A model generated the notes under the pieces. That model ran no database searches and was not told where the DNA came from. It saw nothing but the letters and a program-made list of their open reading frames with translations. DNA of 64,000 nucleotides from Vitellaria paradoxa (taxonomy: Eukaryota; Streptophyta; Magnoliopsida; Ericales; Sapotaceae), in NCBI GenBank assembly GCA_019916065.1, contig CM034233.1, positions 12,047,573 through 12,111,572 on the forward strand, given 5' to 3'. Of the stretch, positions 17,687-30,446 are shown in pieces. Within the stretch, counting starts at the first letter, position 1; every line of letters starts with the position of its first letter. The position numbers were made by a program, and so were the translations under genes.

Positions 17687-18565
17687 TATATTTTTTCTAA
17701 TGTGAGACAAGTGATTTCCACTTTCTACACACTTTTTACTTAACCTTTTTCCTTTTCAAATCAAAGGTGATCTTTTGAGACACAATTTCTTATTGACCCA
17801 TTTATTAATGTCATATTTTCCAACAACAACATAGCAAATCTAAGCTTGATTTGAAAATGTGCTGGGTACTTGATAATTTATAATTAGCTAAAATTTTACA
17901 TCCCTACGCAACCAGTATCGCAAATGTGGGCTTGATTTGAAAATGTGCTGGAGTACTTTCTATTAATCCCACGGAAATGTTTTGTTTCAATTATTGAATC
18001 GATTGTGCCATGTGAAGAAAATAACATGTAGTAGGGGAGCAAGGTCTGTATTTTATTTTATTTTTTTTTTTGGGTTTCTTTATTTTATGGCTATGGCCCA
18101 TGTGAATACGCAAGGGGCCAATTAGATCTTGGCATTGATTTGATATCTTTTAAAAGTGGTATCGATCAGTTGGTTGATCTGATGTTTATTGTCTTAAGTG
18201 CGACATAATATATATAATTAATTAAATAAAAAAATTTAACACATCCATTCTTTTAAGTGGAGAAAATAAAAGTAATACTGCTCTCAGAAAAAAAAATATA
18301 TATATATGTTAAAAATAATGAATTTGGTGGATTCAGATGAGATTACGAGGCAGATTAATAATTAAGGTGTCACTGCGCAAACCCAAGTCACCCAAGCAAT
18401 TCGAGCCACGTAGTATAATTGATTGGGGGTATTAATTATTTTAAAAATATCTAACTGAAATTACAGTAAAGTCTCTAACAATCAAATCAATCATTGTTTG
18501 AATGTTTAAAATGAGGGGAATCTTCTCCGATGGTATATTTAGAGTGACAAAACAAAAGATACAAT

Positions 18566-18734
18566 GGGTTTGTTTGGAGTAAAAAAAAAATGAGATAAAT
18601 TAAGATAAATTGTAATTTGGAGAGAGTTCGTAATACGTGCAGTGAGAGAAAAAAATTAATGTGATATAAAGTTAACAGAGATTTATATAGATTTTCAGAT
18701 ATTTTCAATAAATTATAGCACGTCAAACGGGTCC
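18566..18734. mobile_element. Tourist-like MITE (TATCACATCAAC subfamily), reverse orientation
   Basis: Starts GGGTTTGTTTGGAGTA and ends GTCAAACGGGTCC, with AAT on both sides (18563-18565 and 18735-18737). It carries the reverse complement of the shared interior (GATATAAAGTTAACAGAG). Confidence 0.85.
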
Positions 18735-19770
18735 AATAAGATAAATTTTAAGTTAATAATTTGTGAGGTAAAATTTTTTTAAGTGCTTTTTATCATTTTA
18801 ATTTTTTTTTTATTTCAAACGGAGTCTTAGTCATCTGTGTGATTCCTTCACCTACCCCCCACTCACTGCTCTCCATTATTTCATACACTCTCTCCTACCC
18901 CTCAAATACTCTTTCTTTTATTATTTATTTATTTAGTCATTTATCTTCTCTCCCTCCATGATCACATGTTCGAAGGTACCACCAACTTTGGCAGATTCCA
19001 AAATCTCTCAATATGAACAGAAAGGTGATTCACCAACCCTTTGTTCAGTTGAATCCCATCACTGTCTTTATACATAAAGTATTAGTTTCTTTCTTCCCCA
19101 CTTTTGGTAGGTGCGTGTGTGTTTCTTAATTAATTTCATATGGTGATTTATGACTAGATCCAGAGTTGAACAGTAAATCTCAAGACTTTGACCTCGCATC
19201 GTGCCGGAGGCTTAAGAATTTGCCATCAAAAATTGTTTATAGTTATTTTATTCTCGCTTAATTTCTTATTTTTATAAAAATTATTATTTTTTCGTCAACA
19301 TCTATGTATGCTATTATTTAAAGTGAATATAAAGAATGTCTCAATTTTTCATAATTCAAATTTGAGGCTCAGTGAAATTTAGGAACTGTTTGGTTGACTA
19401 AAAAACACAAAAAATTTTTAATTTTTTTCAAAATTTTCAACTTTCACCGCACCGAAAAGAAGTGTATCCGTTAACTTTTACATTCAAAAGGAATTATGCA
19501 TTTTTGGGCCAAAGCCTAGTAAAATTAATTTTCTTTTTAGTTTCGTGTGAAATATTTTCTTTGCCAAATTCTTATGTATAAAATCATATAACCAGATAAA
19601 TTTGTTTGCTGATACCCAATGTTTTCACGTGTGTAATATATACTATATACATATATATATAATACAAAGCCGGCCGAAATTATGACAGCAGAAAAAAGAA
19701 AACAAAAAAGAAAAAGAAAAAGAAAAAGAAAAAAAATAGAAAAAACTAGCTCCATATAATTAGGATTTGA

Positions 19771-19859
19771 ATTCTTCTATTAAAGGAATGTTTGGAACAT
19801 GCTTTTTCTTGTAGGAGAAAGAAAAATAAACAAACAAAAAAAGTTATTAATTTATATTA
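19771..19859. repeat. 89-bp direct repeat, left copy
   Basis: Matches 21571-21656 in the same orientation: ATTCTYCTATTAA-GGAATG, TTTTCTT-TAGGA and AAAGAAAAATAAACAAA are shared, ending in AATTTATATTA. It lies immediately left of the tandem pair of Helitron-like elements. Confidence 0.75.
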
Positions 19860-20704
19860 TCTATAAAATAAAACACAACTTTGGATTTGATATTTGTTCC
19901 AGTTATCATTAAAACTTTTCTACGTCATTACTTATTATATATTTATATAATAAAACACAACCTTTAAATTTGAAATTTGAAATGCAAATAAATATATATA
20001 TATAATATTTTGTAAAATTATACATATATATTATATATGTATATTATATTTTGTAAAATTATAAAAATTATACATACATATTATTTTAATTTTTTAAAAA
20101 TTTCATTAAAAAATAAACATTTAAATTTAAATTTAAATTTTAATGTGCATAAAACTTATATATTTTAAATACATATACTTTTATAATATGTGTCATTTAT
20201 ATAATAATAAAGTTTAAAATTTTAAATTTAAAATATTTTCAACTATTGACTTTGTTAAATAGTTAGGATTATTTTTCTTTTTCTCTGACTATTCCCTTTT
20301 TTAATATTTATTTTATAAATATTTTTAACTTAATATTTTAAAAAATATAACATACACTTTTACACTTTGTGTCATTTATATGATAGAAAAGTTTAAAATT
20401 TTGAATTTAAGATATTTTCAACTATTAAATTTGCTAAATAGTCAGGATTATTTTTTTTTCTCTCGCTCTTCTCATATTTTTTTGAATACTTTTTATATAA
20501 AAGATTTTAAATTAATATTTTAAAAATTTGTTAATATTTATAATAAATAATAAAATTTTATATCTAATCTCTTTTGATTAATGATTTTTATTTTTATAGG
20601 TTATTTTTACACTTTTTTTATGCAAGTTTGCTTTATAAATTTAAATTTGAGTTATTTGCACACCAAATTATATTTTTGTACCTTCAAGCAGGGACAATTG
20701 CTAG
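19860..20704 (+). mobile_element. Helitron-like element, copy 1
   Basis: Starts TCTATAAAATAAAACACAAC after an A and ends GCAGGGACAATTGCTAG before a T, consistent with the A|TC...CTRR|T ends of plant Helitrons. The interior is very AT-rich with internal repeats (AAATATTTTCAACTATT occurs twice). The end motifs match well, but no strong 3' hairpin was seen. No Rep/helicase coding is present, so it would be non-autonomous. Confidence 0.55.
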
Positions 20705-21569
20705 TCTATATATAAAACACATTCTTTTATTTGACATTTATTTCCGTTATAACTAAAGTTTCTTCTCATCATTACTTATTATATATTTATATAATAAAAC
20801 AAGTCATTTGAATTTAAAATTTAAATAAATAAATATATATTATATTTTGTAAAATTATACAAATTATATTTTACTATTATATTATCTATTATTATTAAAT
20901 AATGTACAGATATAGACAAAGTCAACTAAATTTTTTATTTAAAAAATATATTTAAATTTAAAATTTTTAAAAATTTTATTAAAAATAAACATTTAAATTA
21001 AAATTTCAATTGTAATGTACTTAAAACTTAAATTTTAAACACATACATTTTTACACTATGTGTCATTTATAAAATAAAAAAGTTAAAATTTTTAAATTTG
21101 AAATATTTTCAACTGTTAAATTTGTTAAATGGTTAGGATTATTTTTTTTTCTCTCACTCTTTCCATATTTTTTAATACTTTTTATATAAAATATTTTAAA
21201 TTAATATTTTTAAAAATGTAACGTACACTTTTACACTCTCTATTATTTATATAATAAAGAAATTTAAAATTTTGAATTCGAGATATTTTCAACTATTGAA
21301 TTTGTTTATGGTTAGTATTATTTTTTCCTTTTTTCTCTCATTCTTCCCATATTTTTTTGAATACTTTTTATATAAAAGATTTTAAATTAATATTTTAAAA
21401 AATATGATAATACTTGTAATAAATAATGAAATTGTATACCTTAATCTCTTTTGATTAATAATTTTTATTTTTATAGGTTATTTTTACATTTTTTTATGTA
21501 AATTTACTTTATAAATTTAAATTTCACTTATTTTATATTTTTGTATCCTTAGGCACGGACAATTGTTAG
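20705..21569 (+). mobile_element. Helitron-like element, copy 2, abutting copy 1
   Basis: Starts TCTATATATAAAACACATTC exactly where copy 1 ends and finishes GCACGGACAATTGTTAG. Colinear similarity to copy 1 runs along its length (CATTACTTATTATATATTTA, TATAGGTTATTTTTAC, TTATAAATTTAAATTT). The terminal CTAG is altered to TTAG. The head-to-tail arrangement without spacer is notable. Confidence 0.55.
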
Positions 21570-21570
21570 T

Positions 21571-21656
21571 ATTCTCCTATTAAGGAATGCTTGGAATATA
21601 CCTTTTCTTATAGGAAAAAGAAAAATAAACAAAAAATAAAGTCAATAATTTATATT
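21571..21656. repeat. 86-bp direct repeat, right copy
   Basis: Partner of 19771-19859. The related sequence stops being shared after AATTTATATTA, while the right-hand copy continues into unique AT-rich DNA. Confidence 0.75.
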
Positions 21657-22002
21657 ATTTTATTTAATTTAAATAAGTATTTTCTAAATAAATATCTATT
21701 AATTATCTTCTCATTTTATTAATTCTAAACAAAATAATAAGATGAATTTAACATTTTTAGTTTATTTTTCTCTTTTATAATTTTCCTTTCACGTCTCTTT
21801 TCTCCAACTAATCAATGGTGCGAATATACGAATAATAATATATATATGTGTGTGTATATATAACTGTTAGCTTGGGAGTTCACTTTCCCTAAACATAGTA
21901 ACATTATCGAATCAATTGACACAAGGCAACTTGCCTACAGATTTGCAATGGGTTTGGGGCAAACCGGTGCAACTGTGCATTTTTTAGTTATTAGTTTTGT
22001 TT

Positions 22003-22910
22003 GAAAGAAATTTAATGGCTTTCATTTAATCTTAGATTTTTTTTTATTTCTTTCATTCTCTCATTAATCTCTCTTTTCACGCCTTAAATTTTGTTAATAC
22101 TTAAAATATTATTTTTAAAATTATAATTTTTTATTAATAGAAATTTAAATATTTTTTGAAAAAATAAAAATAATATAAAGTACTAAAAACTAAAAATAAC
22201 ACAAAGATACAATAAATTTGCCTACTATCAAACTAAAAAAGTTATTTTATTTTATATGAAATAAAATTATTTTGATGATACGCACGCGATTCATTTTTAA
22301 ATGTTAACGTAATAGTAACTTAAAAAAAAAAAAAGTAAGTTTACCTACCATCAAACGAATTTCGTAAAAGTGAATTTTATCTTATTTTTGTAAAAAATAC
22401 CATATTTTTATATGAAATTTAATATTTAGCAAAAAAATTTTTATGTGTTTAAAAATTGTTAAAATAATTTTTTTGTGAAGCAGTCCTGACATTTTTTGGC
22501 GGTCATGACTTTAGTCATTCTCCCACTATAGATGCCAACTCTGTTTAGATTTAACATATAAAAATTATTTTTGATAATTTTTAAATGCATAAAAAATTTT
22601 TAAATATGAGATTCTCTATAAAAAAATAAAATTTTTTTGACAAAAATAAAATAAAATAACATTTACTTATACGCAATTCATTTGATAATAGGCAAATTTA
22701 TTATATCTTTTTCTTTAGTTACTAGTATGTTATTTTTTATTATTTTTATTTTTTCAAAAAATGTTTAAATTTATATTAATAAAAAATTATAATTTAAAAA
22801 ATAATTTTTTAAGTGTTAACAAAATTTAGTGGGTGAGAGAGGAGATTTATAAGAGGGTAGAAGAAATAAAAAAAAATTAACTTTAAATAAGAGCCATTAG
22901 TTTCCTTTCG
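22003..22910. mobile_element. 0.9-kb foldback element (long inverted repeat)
   Basis: The left arm starts GAAAGAAATTTAATGGCT and the right arm ends GAGCCATTAGTTTCCTTTCG, its inverted complement. Further in, GCCTACTATCAAA (about 22219) pairs with TTTGATAATAGGC (about 22680), and AATGTTAAC-type and TATTTTTTTGA blocks also pair. The arms extend to within about 50-100 bp of a non-paired centre around 22470-22550 that contains TTGGCGGTCATGACTTTAG. Arm identity is roughly 75-80%. No clear target duplication, so superfamily is unassigned. Confidence 0.7.
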
Positions 22911-22967
22911 TTTCGAGGAAATCCAGTAACTCAAAATCTACCTGGCTAACATCGGGTGCACAGCTAA

Positions 22968-23212
22968 GGCACCACCGTTTGAGATAATTAGCATGTGTAA
23001 ATGGCAGTTAAAAAAAAATTAGACTAGTAGTTAATTAAAAAAGTTAACTAATTTTATGTTTGGGAAAAAAAAAGTTAATTTTTTTTAAGTTGTTAGCTTG
23101 TAAGGGTAAATTGACATTTTTACCCTCAAAAGTTTAAAAGAAAATTAAAATATAAGAGGATAAAAAAATTTAATAACTGTTGAAGAAGTCATTAGCACAT
23201 CTTTCTAAACGA
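22968..23212. mobile_element. Tourist-like MITE (GGCACCGTTTGGGAA subfamily)
   Basis: Starts near GGCACCACCGTTTGAG and ends near TTTCTAAACGATTATTAG. The interior AAATTGACATTTTTACC and AAGTTTAAAAGA matches 36242-36540 in the same orientation. The ends are degraded and boundaries approximate. Confidence 0.65.
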
Positions 23213-23927
23213 TTATTAGATTATTATCTTGAAACTTTATTTCCGGAAAAGTGACAGATAAATTTAGGACTGACATGAAAAACTTGTCCAAAATTATAAT
23301 ATATATATATATATATATATCATTTAAAAAAATGAGTAATTGCCTAAGAAAGTAAAATTGAATATTAAAATAGCAGGAAAAATAAATAAAACTCAAACAG
23401 AAATGAGCAAATCAAGGCAAAAGGATACTGTTTGGACGCGGGGTTTGGGAGCACGTTTGTGGTGCGCGTGTGATTTCTTCGTCCTCGGTCTTTTTGCCTT
23501 TCTACTTTATTTTTTCCTTTAATCAGTTAATCTTTCCTTTTACTCCCCCACGTGCCCACTTTCTAATTTTTTTTTTTTTTTTGGTAGGTACCACTACCAC
23601 GTTCTATTCATCCTCCCATATGTGTAGGTTATTCGTCAAAAAGTAGAACTTGTCACCTAGTTAAGTATTTGCTTGAAAAATAAATAACACGACTGTATGA
23701 TATAGTATAATATTATTTAAAATTTTTTGAATAATTTAGTTTAATTTAAAAAGAAGTTAATTATTAACATATTCATTAAATTTTAAAATATTATTTATAA
23801 ATTATAAATACAACAAAACCTTTCGTCAGGTATCCCTAAATTCGTTTAATTTGTTTTAGTTCAAATTTTCTGCCCCCTGTTTGCTTTTAAATTCTTACCC
23901 TATTTTAACATCATCATCATTATTTTA

Positions 23928-24309
23928 GGTCCCGTTTGGAAGTCAGATTTCTAATAATTTTTGATAATTTTTTTGACAAAAATTGATAGACGGAACTTTT
24001 TATGTTTTTGACAAAACATTTAATAAAAATTCTTAATAAATTTTGACAACTTTTATATATTTAATGAAGCAAATAAAAAATTTTTAGTAACTTTTTACAA
24101 TTTAAAGGTATTTATAAAAATTTTGATAACTTTTAAATTGAGTTAAAATAAAATGACCATTATATCCTTAGTTAACTTAGCAAAAGTGATGATTTGGTGA
24201 ATCGTCAACTTACCCAAAAGAAAAATAAAAAAATAAGTGTTTTATAAAATACCTAAAATATTGAAAGTTAATTTTTTTTTTACTTTTTTTGACTCCTCCA
24301 AATGGGGCT
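23928..24309. mobile_element. Tourist-like MITE, 382 bp
   Basis: GGTCCCGTTTGGAAGTCAG at the left and GACTCCTCCAAATGGGGCT at the right are inverted repeats. TTA is duplicated at 23925-23927 and 24310-24312. The interior repeats TAATAATTTTTGATAA-type words. Confidence 0.75.
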
Positions 24310-25251
24310 TTAGTCATTAGAAGTATATAATCCTAGAAAAATAAGTGAAAAATTCACACTTTGTCAAGGTTAAACACTTAAATGAGCGAATTTTAATAGT
24401 TAACTACAAAACTAATTCTAACAAATTTTGTTTAACTCCCTTCTGGAACGTGCTACAGTGCATAATTAGCTGCCATTGAATTATATATATTAGCGTTGAT
24501 GTAAACGCGATGCGTGTGAAATTTTTTTTAAATATTTTGATAAATATATATATTTTAATAGATATATATAAGAATAAGAATAACTATTAAATAAAAAATA
24601 TTATTTTTTAAATTTGAATCTAAAATTGAATTTTAATTTTGAAATTTTTGAATTTGAAATAGTTGTAAAATAATTATTATATCTTTATTTTTTAAAATTA
24701 ACAAATTTATATGTATTTAGTTGTATAGGTATTTTTCATTAATTTAAAAAATAAGAGTTCCAACAAAACTATATACAAATAAGAGTTTCACCAAATTTCG
24801 GTGGTCACCCTATATAAGTTTCTTTCAGACTATTTACTAAAAATCAAGTCAAAAGCAAATCAAATGAGATGCACTCTTATGTTATGTTTAGTGAATTTGT
24901 GAAAGGAAAAGAAAGGTGAGAAAAAAATATAAGCCAGTTTGAAAGTTTAATTTTTAATAATTTTTGATATTTTTTTATCAAAAATTAGTAGGTAAATTAT
25001 TTGTGCAACAATTTTTAATAATTTTGGCTGCTTTTTGCATGTTTGGTAGTTTTTGTACGTTTAATCAAGTAAAAGTTAAATTTTGTTGATAAATATTTAT
25101 TTATTTTGATTATATTATTTTAACCCAATAAAAATAATGAAATAAATTTAATTTTCACTTTATTTTGTATTAGTACCATTTTTTATCGCTTTTTCTTTCC
25201 CTCAACAAGTCAATGTTCCAAACATAGGCTTAATATTTTATGTTTCATTTT

Positions 25252-25409
25252 GGGTCCGTTTGGCTTGCAAAAATTTGTTGAAAATCTCCAAAAATCTCTA
25301 TAAATCTCTGTTAACTTTATATCACATCAACTTTTTTCTCTCACTGCACGTATTACGAACTCCCCCCAAACCATAATTTATCTCATTTTTTCTTACTCCA
25401 AACAAACCC
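25252..25409. mobile_element. Tourist-like MITE (TATCACATCAAC subfamily)
   Basis: GGGTCCGTTTGGCTTGC to CTCCAAACAAACCC, 158 bp, the same length as the 17529 copy and very similar inside. Flanking triplets (TTT and ATT) differ by one base. Confidence 0.85.
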
Positions 25410-27308
25410 ATTGTGAGCATTATGGCCTATTTTAATTTAGGGAAAATTGCAGGGACATCCACTGGCTAGCGGATGCTTGGGACTAGGGAGTCTGCTTTTA
25501 TTAATTTAGGGCATATGCGGAGTAATCTATATTTGGTCAAGAGTTAAGAAAAAATTATTACAATATGACTCTTTAATTATTTAGAAACAATTTATAAATT
25601 TATTTTTTAATTATTTAGGAACAATTTATGAATATATTTTTTTTCAAGAAAAAAAACACACACACAAATTTGGCAGCTCAAAATTTCTTTAAATGTCAAG
25701 AAAGTGTATGATGTGATCACTAATTCATGCTAGGTGTATAATGGGGACAACTACAGAGTATAGCCTGAAAGCCCAACCCGACAGCCAACAGGCTGGTCTG
25801 CTGGGTATTTAAGTCTGGACCGGGTCAAGCCCATTACTTTCGCGCACTACATTAAAAACCCAGACTCCATTATCGATATTAAACTGGAACATTTGTGAAC
25901 AACTTCATACTATTTAACGGCAATTTGGGTTTGCAGAAAGCCCAAACTTCATATGGCCTATGTTATTAGTTTAATTTTTTTAAGAAACAAATACTTTTAA
26001 TAATCAGCAATTCGTTCTAATTCACCATTAAGATTTCACTATAAGGATTTTCAGTTTTCTATTTTTATCCTTCGTATAACAAAAACATAATTTTAACGGA
26101 TTCAGAGTCTTGGTTATTTGATGAAGGCCAACTTAGCCCAATTTATTCATAGATTTTTTTTTTTTTTTTTTTTTTTTTTATAACTCAGAACCCACATCGA
26201 TTTATTGTAACTCTCAACGAATCGCGTAACTAAGAGGCAGCCGATATGCACTTAAGTCAGAAATTAAACTTGTGTCGTCTGTATCTGAAGTATGCTCACG
26301 AGTCATTCGAGGGCAATTTATTCTTATATTAATTAAATTATTTTATTATTTTAATATAACACTTTATTTGATTCCTAGCTATATATAGGACAGTTAAGTA
26401 TCTTATCTTTCATGGGTTTTATCTTTGTAGGACTTTAGATTAATTTGAAGTATTTTTAGAATAAAAGTATATAATAGTTATAAATGGATAGCCAGAATTA
26501 TATTTTAATTATGAAGGAATTAAAGAAATAAAAAGTTACGAGTGTTATTCACAAATTTGTAGAGTTCTCTTTCTACTCTTTTGTCTTTTTAATATTTGCC
26601 TCCATTATTCTTCTTCAACTCGCATGTGACGTTTTGATTTTGTTAAATGGATTTGAGTTAGTAGGAGTTAAGTAGGAAGTTGTTTAAATTTTGTTCGAAA
26701 ACTTGTAAAGTTGAGTTTTAAAAGGCGCCGAGCTCAAATAGTTTAATTATTTTCTTCATGTTAGGTTCTCCAAACCCCTGAATACTGCACACCAGAACCC
26801 GTCGATGGTGACGTGACGTCGCCGTCATGAAGACTCGATTCCGTTTACGGCGCTTTGGAGGCCAAAGTGATGATCTGAGGTGTCTTTATAAAAACTACCA
26901 AATAAATAAAAGTCAAAATATGATTAGAAACAATTATATAATAAAAAAATACCAACTTATTTGATAAAAAAGAAGTGGATTGTCTGCATGTTTGAAATAC
27001 AATAAGTATTAATTTTACAGTGTTTACAATTTTGTAAAAATTTATACAAATTTATTAAAAATTGTGGAACTCTAAATGGGGTCTATTATTAGCATTTTCT
27101 TAATAAATTAAAAAAAAAAGGAAGAGGTAAGCCCAAATACAATCTAATAATGCGTTTGTTGGTTTATTTATTTATTTTTTTGTTAGAAGTTCGAGTTTTG
27201 TGCGTGGATAAGGTTAGATCGCAAACCATACAGCTAAGTACTATAATACACTGAACAGGACAGCTACAGTAGCACGAAATTAAGGATATATATATATATA
27301 TATAAAAG

Positions 27309-27523
27309 TAATGCTACACTTATCTTTTGTTTACATCCTTCTTACACATTCACTATTCATGACGGGTCATGACTAGTATAGTTTATTCAAAATCATCACA
27401 GTCACACGTAGAAAATGACATCTAACGGTTATGATGATTTGAAATAAAATATATTGATCATGACCCGTCATAATTAGTAGGGTGTAAGAAATATATAAAT
27501 AAAAGGGTATAAGTGTAGCAATA
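27309..27523. mobile_element. MITE with ~90-bp terminal inverted repeats
   Basis: The left arm 27309-27397 (TAATGCTACACTTATC... CATGACGGGTCATGA ... AAATCATC) is the inverted complement of the right arm 27433-27523. The unpaired loop is only about 35 bp. Near-palindromic overall, so the transcript would form a long hairpin. No ORF and no unambiguous target duplication. Confidence 0.8.
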
Positions 27524-27772
27524 ATTCAAAAAAAAAATATTGGGTCAAATGAAGTAGATAGCAAAGAGATATTTACTTACTTGACCTTGATGCTAATATC
27601 TCTCTAGTACCCCTCCATTAACTGTGTATTTTATGGCTACGGTCCTTACTTTTGCACGTAGGGCATGTTACTTATCATCCCAGTTCTAATTATTTATGCG
27701 ATAACCAGAGTACACACGTGAATTCTGTCTGCTTTAATGTGGCACAAATACAAGTTGCATTTCTACACACAC

Positions 27773-27804
<32 letters not shown>

Positions 27805-28611
27805 TTGTAAGCCAAAAAGGTAGATAGGGCTCGGGCTACTTACTCTATTTTTTATTATACTTAGGCCGGATTCAAACCGACGACCGACTGCAAGGGGAGC
27901 AGCGCGCCAGGGCCGGGGGCCTACACATATTTAAAACAACAAAAAAAAAAAAAAACAAAAAGTGTGACATCCCAATATAGTATTTATTTGAATTGTGCTG
28001 GAATTATGTGCAACGTAAATATTTTACAGAGTCATCTCCCGAAATTCTTATGAAATTCAGTTTCACACGAATTAATTAACATGCAATATATTTTTTAGAT
28101 AGTAATTTTTTTTTTTGTAACTTTTCGATATTTGATAAAATTATTAGCGACTTTTAACAATTTTTAACAAAATTAGGTAACTTTTATTAATTTTTGATAC
28201 TTTTTGGGTTAAGAAATTATTGCAACGGATAAAAAAAAGATACAAATTGGCAGTCTACCAAATATCTAAGAATCAAAAATTAGTGTTTTTTTTGGGTAAA
28301 AATTATTCTCCAAACGCCCTCCACGTATACTATTGATAGCTCGTCCACATCTTGGTTGATTGATAACAATAACAGAAACAATAATAAAATAGGATAAATA
28401 ATGAGAGTAAAATGGTACATATAAAACATAATTTAATTATAATTAGGATAAGCATTTAAAATTTTAATATCTGTTTACATTCAAAATTAAAAAAAAGACA
28501 TATGTTGGGTACACGACAGCATCCGGTCCCAGTTAGTAGTCAAATGAAACATAACAGGGCCTGGCTGTCATAAAAGAAGTTGAATAGTTAAGCGGTGCCT
28601 TGGCACCGTTT

Positions 28612-28625
28612 GGAGTGCTATCAAT

Positions 28626-28658
<33 letters not shown>

Positions 28659-29176
28659 AATCTCCAACAATTTCTATAAATACTAAAACTCTCTATTACA
28701 CATTTACATTTTTTTACTGTTATTAATTTAAAAAAATTTTAATATTTGGTTAAAAAAATAAAAAATTTAGAAGGAGGTTAATCGAGTGCGAAATTTTTTT
28801 TGACAATCATATTCTTCAAGTCGAAAACTTTCAAACGATTACCATTGTTACTATTTTATACGAAATTTTTTTAATCCGTTAGAACGGATTTGAAAACCCG
28901 TTCTAACAGTTTTGGCACTATAGGAAAGTGTAGAAATTTTTTGAATCCGTTAGAACGGATTTGAAAAATCATTCTAACGGTTTAGTACAAAAGAGAGAGA
29001 AAAGACCTACTGTGCAGAATATTGAGCGGCATTTTTCGAATTTGTTAGAATAGAAACCGTTCTAATAGTTTTGGTACTGTTTATCTCAAAAAAATACAGT
29101 TTGAAAAGAAACACCAAATGTCATTCTTTACCCCAAATCACATTTTTTTCTTATTTTTTGTCACTCCAAATGCTAC
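28612..29176. mobile_element. MITE carrying repeated CCGTTAGAACGG near-palindromes
   Basis: Starts GGCACCGTTTGGAGTG and ends CACTCCAAATGCTAC. The interior holds three CCGTTAGAACGG and CGTTCTAACGGT-type pairs (about 28874-28913, 28945-28984 and 29041-29072) and an AGTCGAAAACTTTCAAACGA block. Same orientation and order as the 13227 copy. Longest well-preserved family member at 565 bp. Confidence 0.75.
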
Positions 29177-29346
29177 TAAACTATAATTTTTAGGAGTGAA
29201 TTTTTTTTTTTTTGGGGAATTAAATAAAGGAAAAACCTACTCTCACATTTGGTACTAGAGAGAATAAAGCAAGATAATTGCTTCGATAGACTTATAAAAA
29301 GGCGTTCGATTACTTAAAAAAAAAAAAAAAAAGCATGACTATTTAA

Positions 29347-29503
29347 GGTGTATTTAGCGCACTGAAAAATATTAAAAATTTTAAAAAATTTTTGAAATGT
29401 CTAAAAGTTATTTATTTTTTATTTCATTACATGAATTACGAACTTACAAAATATCTTAAATTATCTCACCTTATCTCACTTTTTGTCACTTTAAATACCC
29501 CCA
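29347..29503. mobile_element. short MITE-like element (TTTGAAA/ATCTCACTTT family)
   Basis: Begins GGTGTATTTAGCGCACTG and ends CACTTTAAATACCCCC. The interior resembles 45493-45632 and 63703-63840 (TTATTTATTTTTTA, ATTACGAACT). A second weaker copy begins near 29634 and ends near 29775. Boundaries are approximate. Confidence 0.5.
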
Positions 29504-30415
29504 AAGTACCCCAACACTTGAGTTTTTATTTTTTTATTTTTAATTTTTCTTATAAATTATTATTTTTCTTGTTAGACTATTTGTAAACTTTGCCAATCAA
29601 TTGAATCATGTTCTTAGAGATTAATCAACTATGGGTTCATTTGGTTTACTATAAATCTTTGAAAATATTTGAAAATTTTTGAAAACTTGTAAAAATTATT
29701 TATTTTTTATTTAATTTATAATTTATTTTATTTTATGTCATTTTGTTTCATTTTTTATCATTCTAAATACACTCTATATTTGTTTCACTTCTATTTATAT
29801 TCGATCTTGATTTCATTATTGGAAATTAATAGACTCTTTTTTTTTTCTTCCCTCACTTCCTTGAAAATTCTTGAATTTAGTTATATCTTTAATTTGTGTT
29901 TGATTTTAGTCTATTTATTAAAATTTAACGAAACTAATCGACTCTATTTTATCCTGTGTTATTTGATATCCAAACAAGCCTGATATCCTTTATCAAGAAA
30001 TCAAAGAGTCATTCTTTTCCATTTTTCCAGCCAACAATTCCATTTCGTCACTAGAGTTGTTCTCTTGTTTATCTAATATTAACTTGATTATTTGTTTTTG
30101 AACGTAACAGCCAACTTGTAATTAGTGCCAGAAACTCGTGAACATGTCTGGTAGACAAATTATCCAAGTACCTTGTTACTTCATAACCAAACACAGCCTT
30201 CTGTGGACAACTTGTTGGGGGTGTGGCTCTGGATTGCAAATTCTCTGGTGACACATGATTGAAATATTTTAACTGAATGATGTCCTCATAAATATTAAAC
30301 CAAATTCCAAATCAAAGTGCCTAAATATTTTATTTTTAGTTCAACAACATGCATGCCAATATGCCCAGCCAGCCATTTCTGGATTTGTTCCCTGTTTTCT
30401 TCTTTGTCCCATGGA

Positions 30416-30446
30416 AAAATAAATAAATAAATAAATAAATAAATAA
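30416..30446. repeat. (AAAT)n microsatellite
   Basis: About seven and a half uninterrupted AAAT units, located 120 bp beyond the stop codon of the EXORDIUM-like gene, possibly within its 3' UTR. Confidence 0.95.

Noticed and set aside
26787..26815. Short similarity (cagaacccgtcga-ggt) to the EXORDIUM-like gene
   Set aside because: About 25 bases only, with no further family motifs before or after; cannot be called a gene fragment.
27835..27925. Possible tRNA/SINE (GGATTCAAACCGACGACC)
   Set aside because: A B-box-like word is present on the minus strand, but no A-box, tail or target duplication was found.
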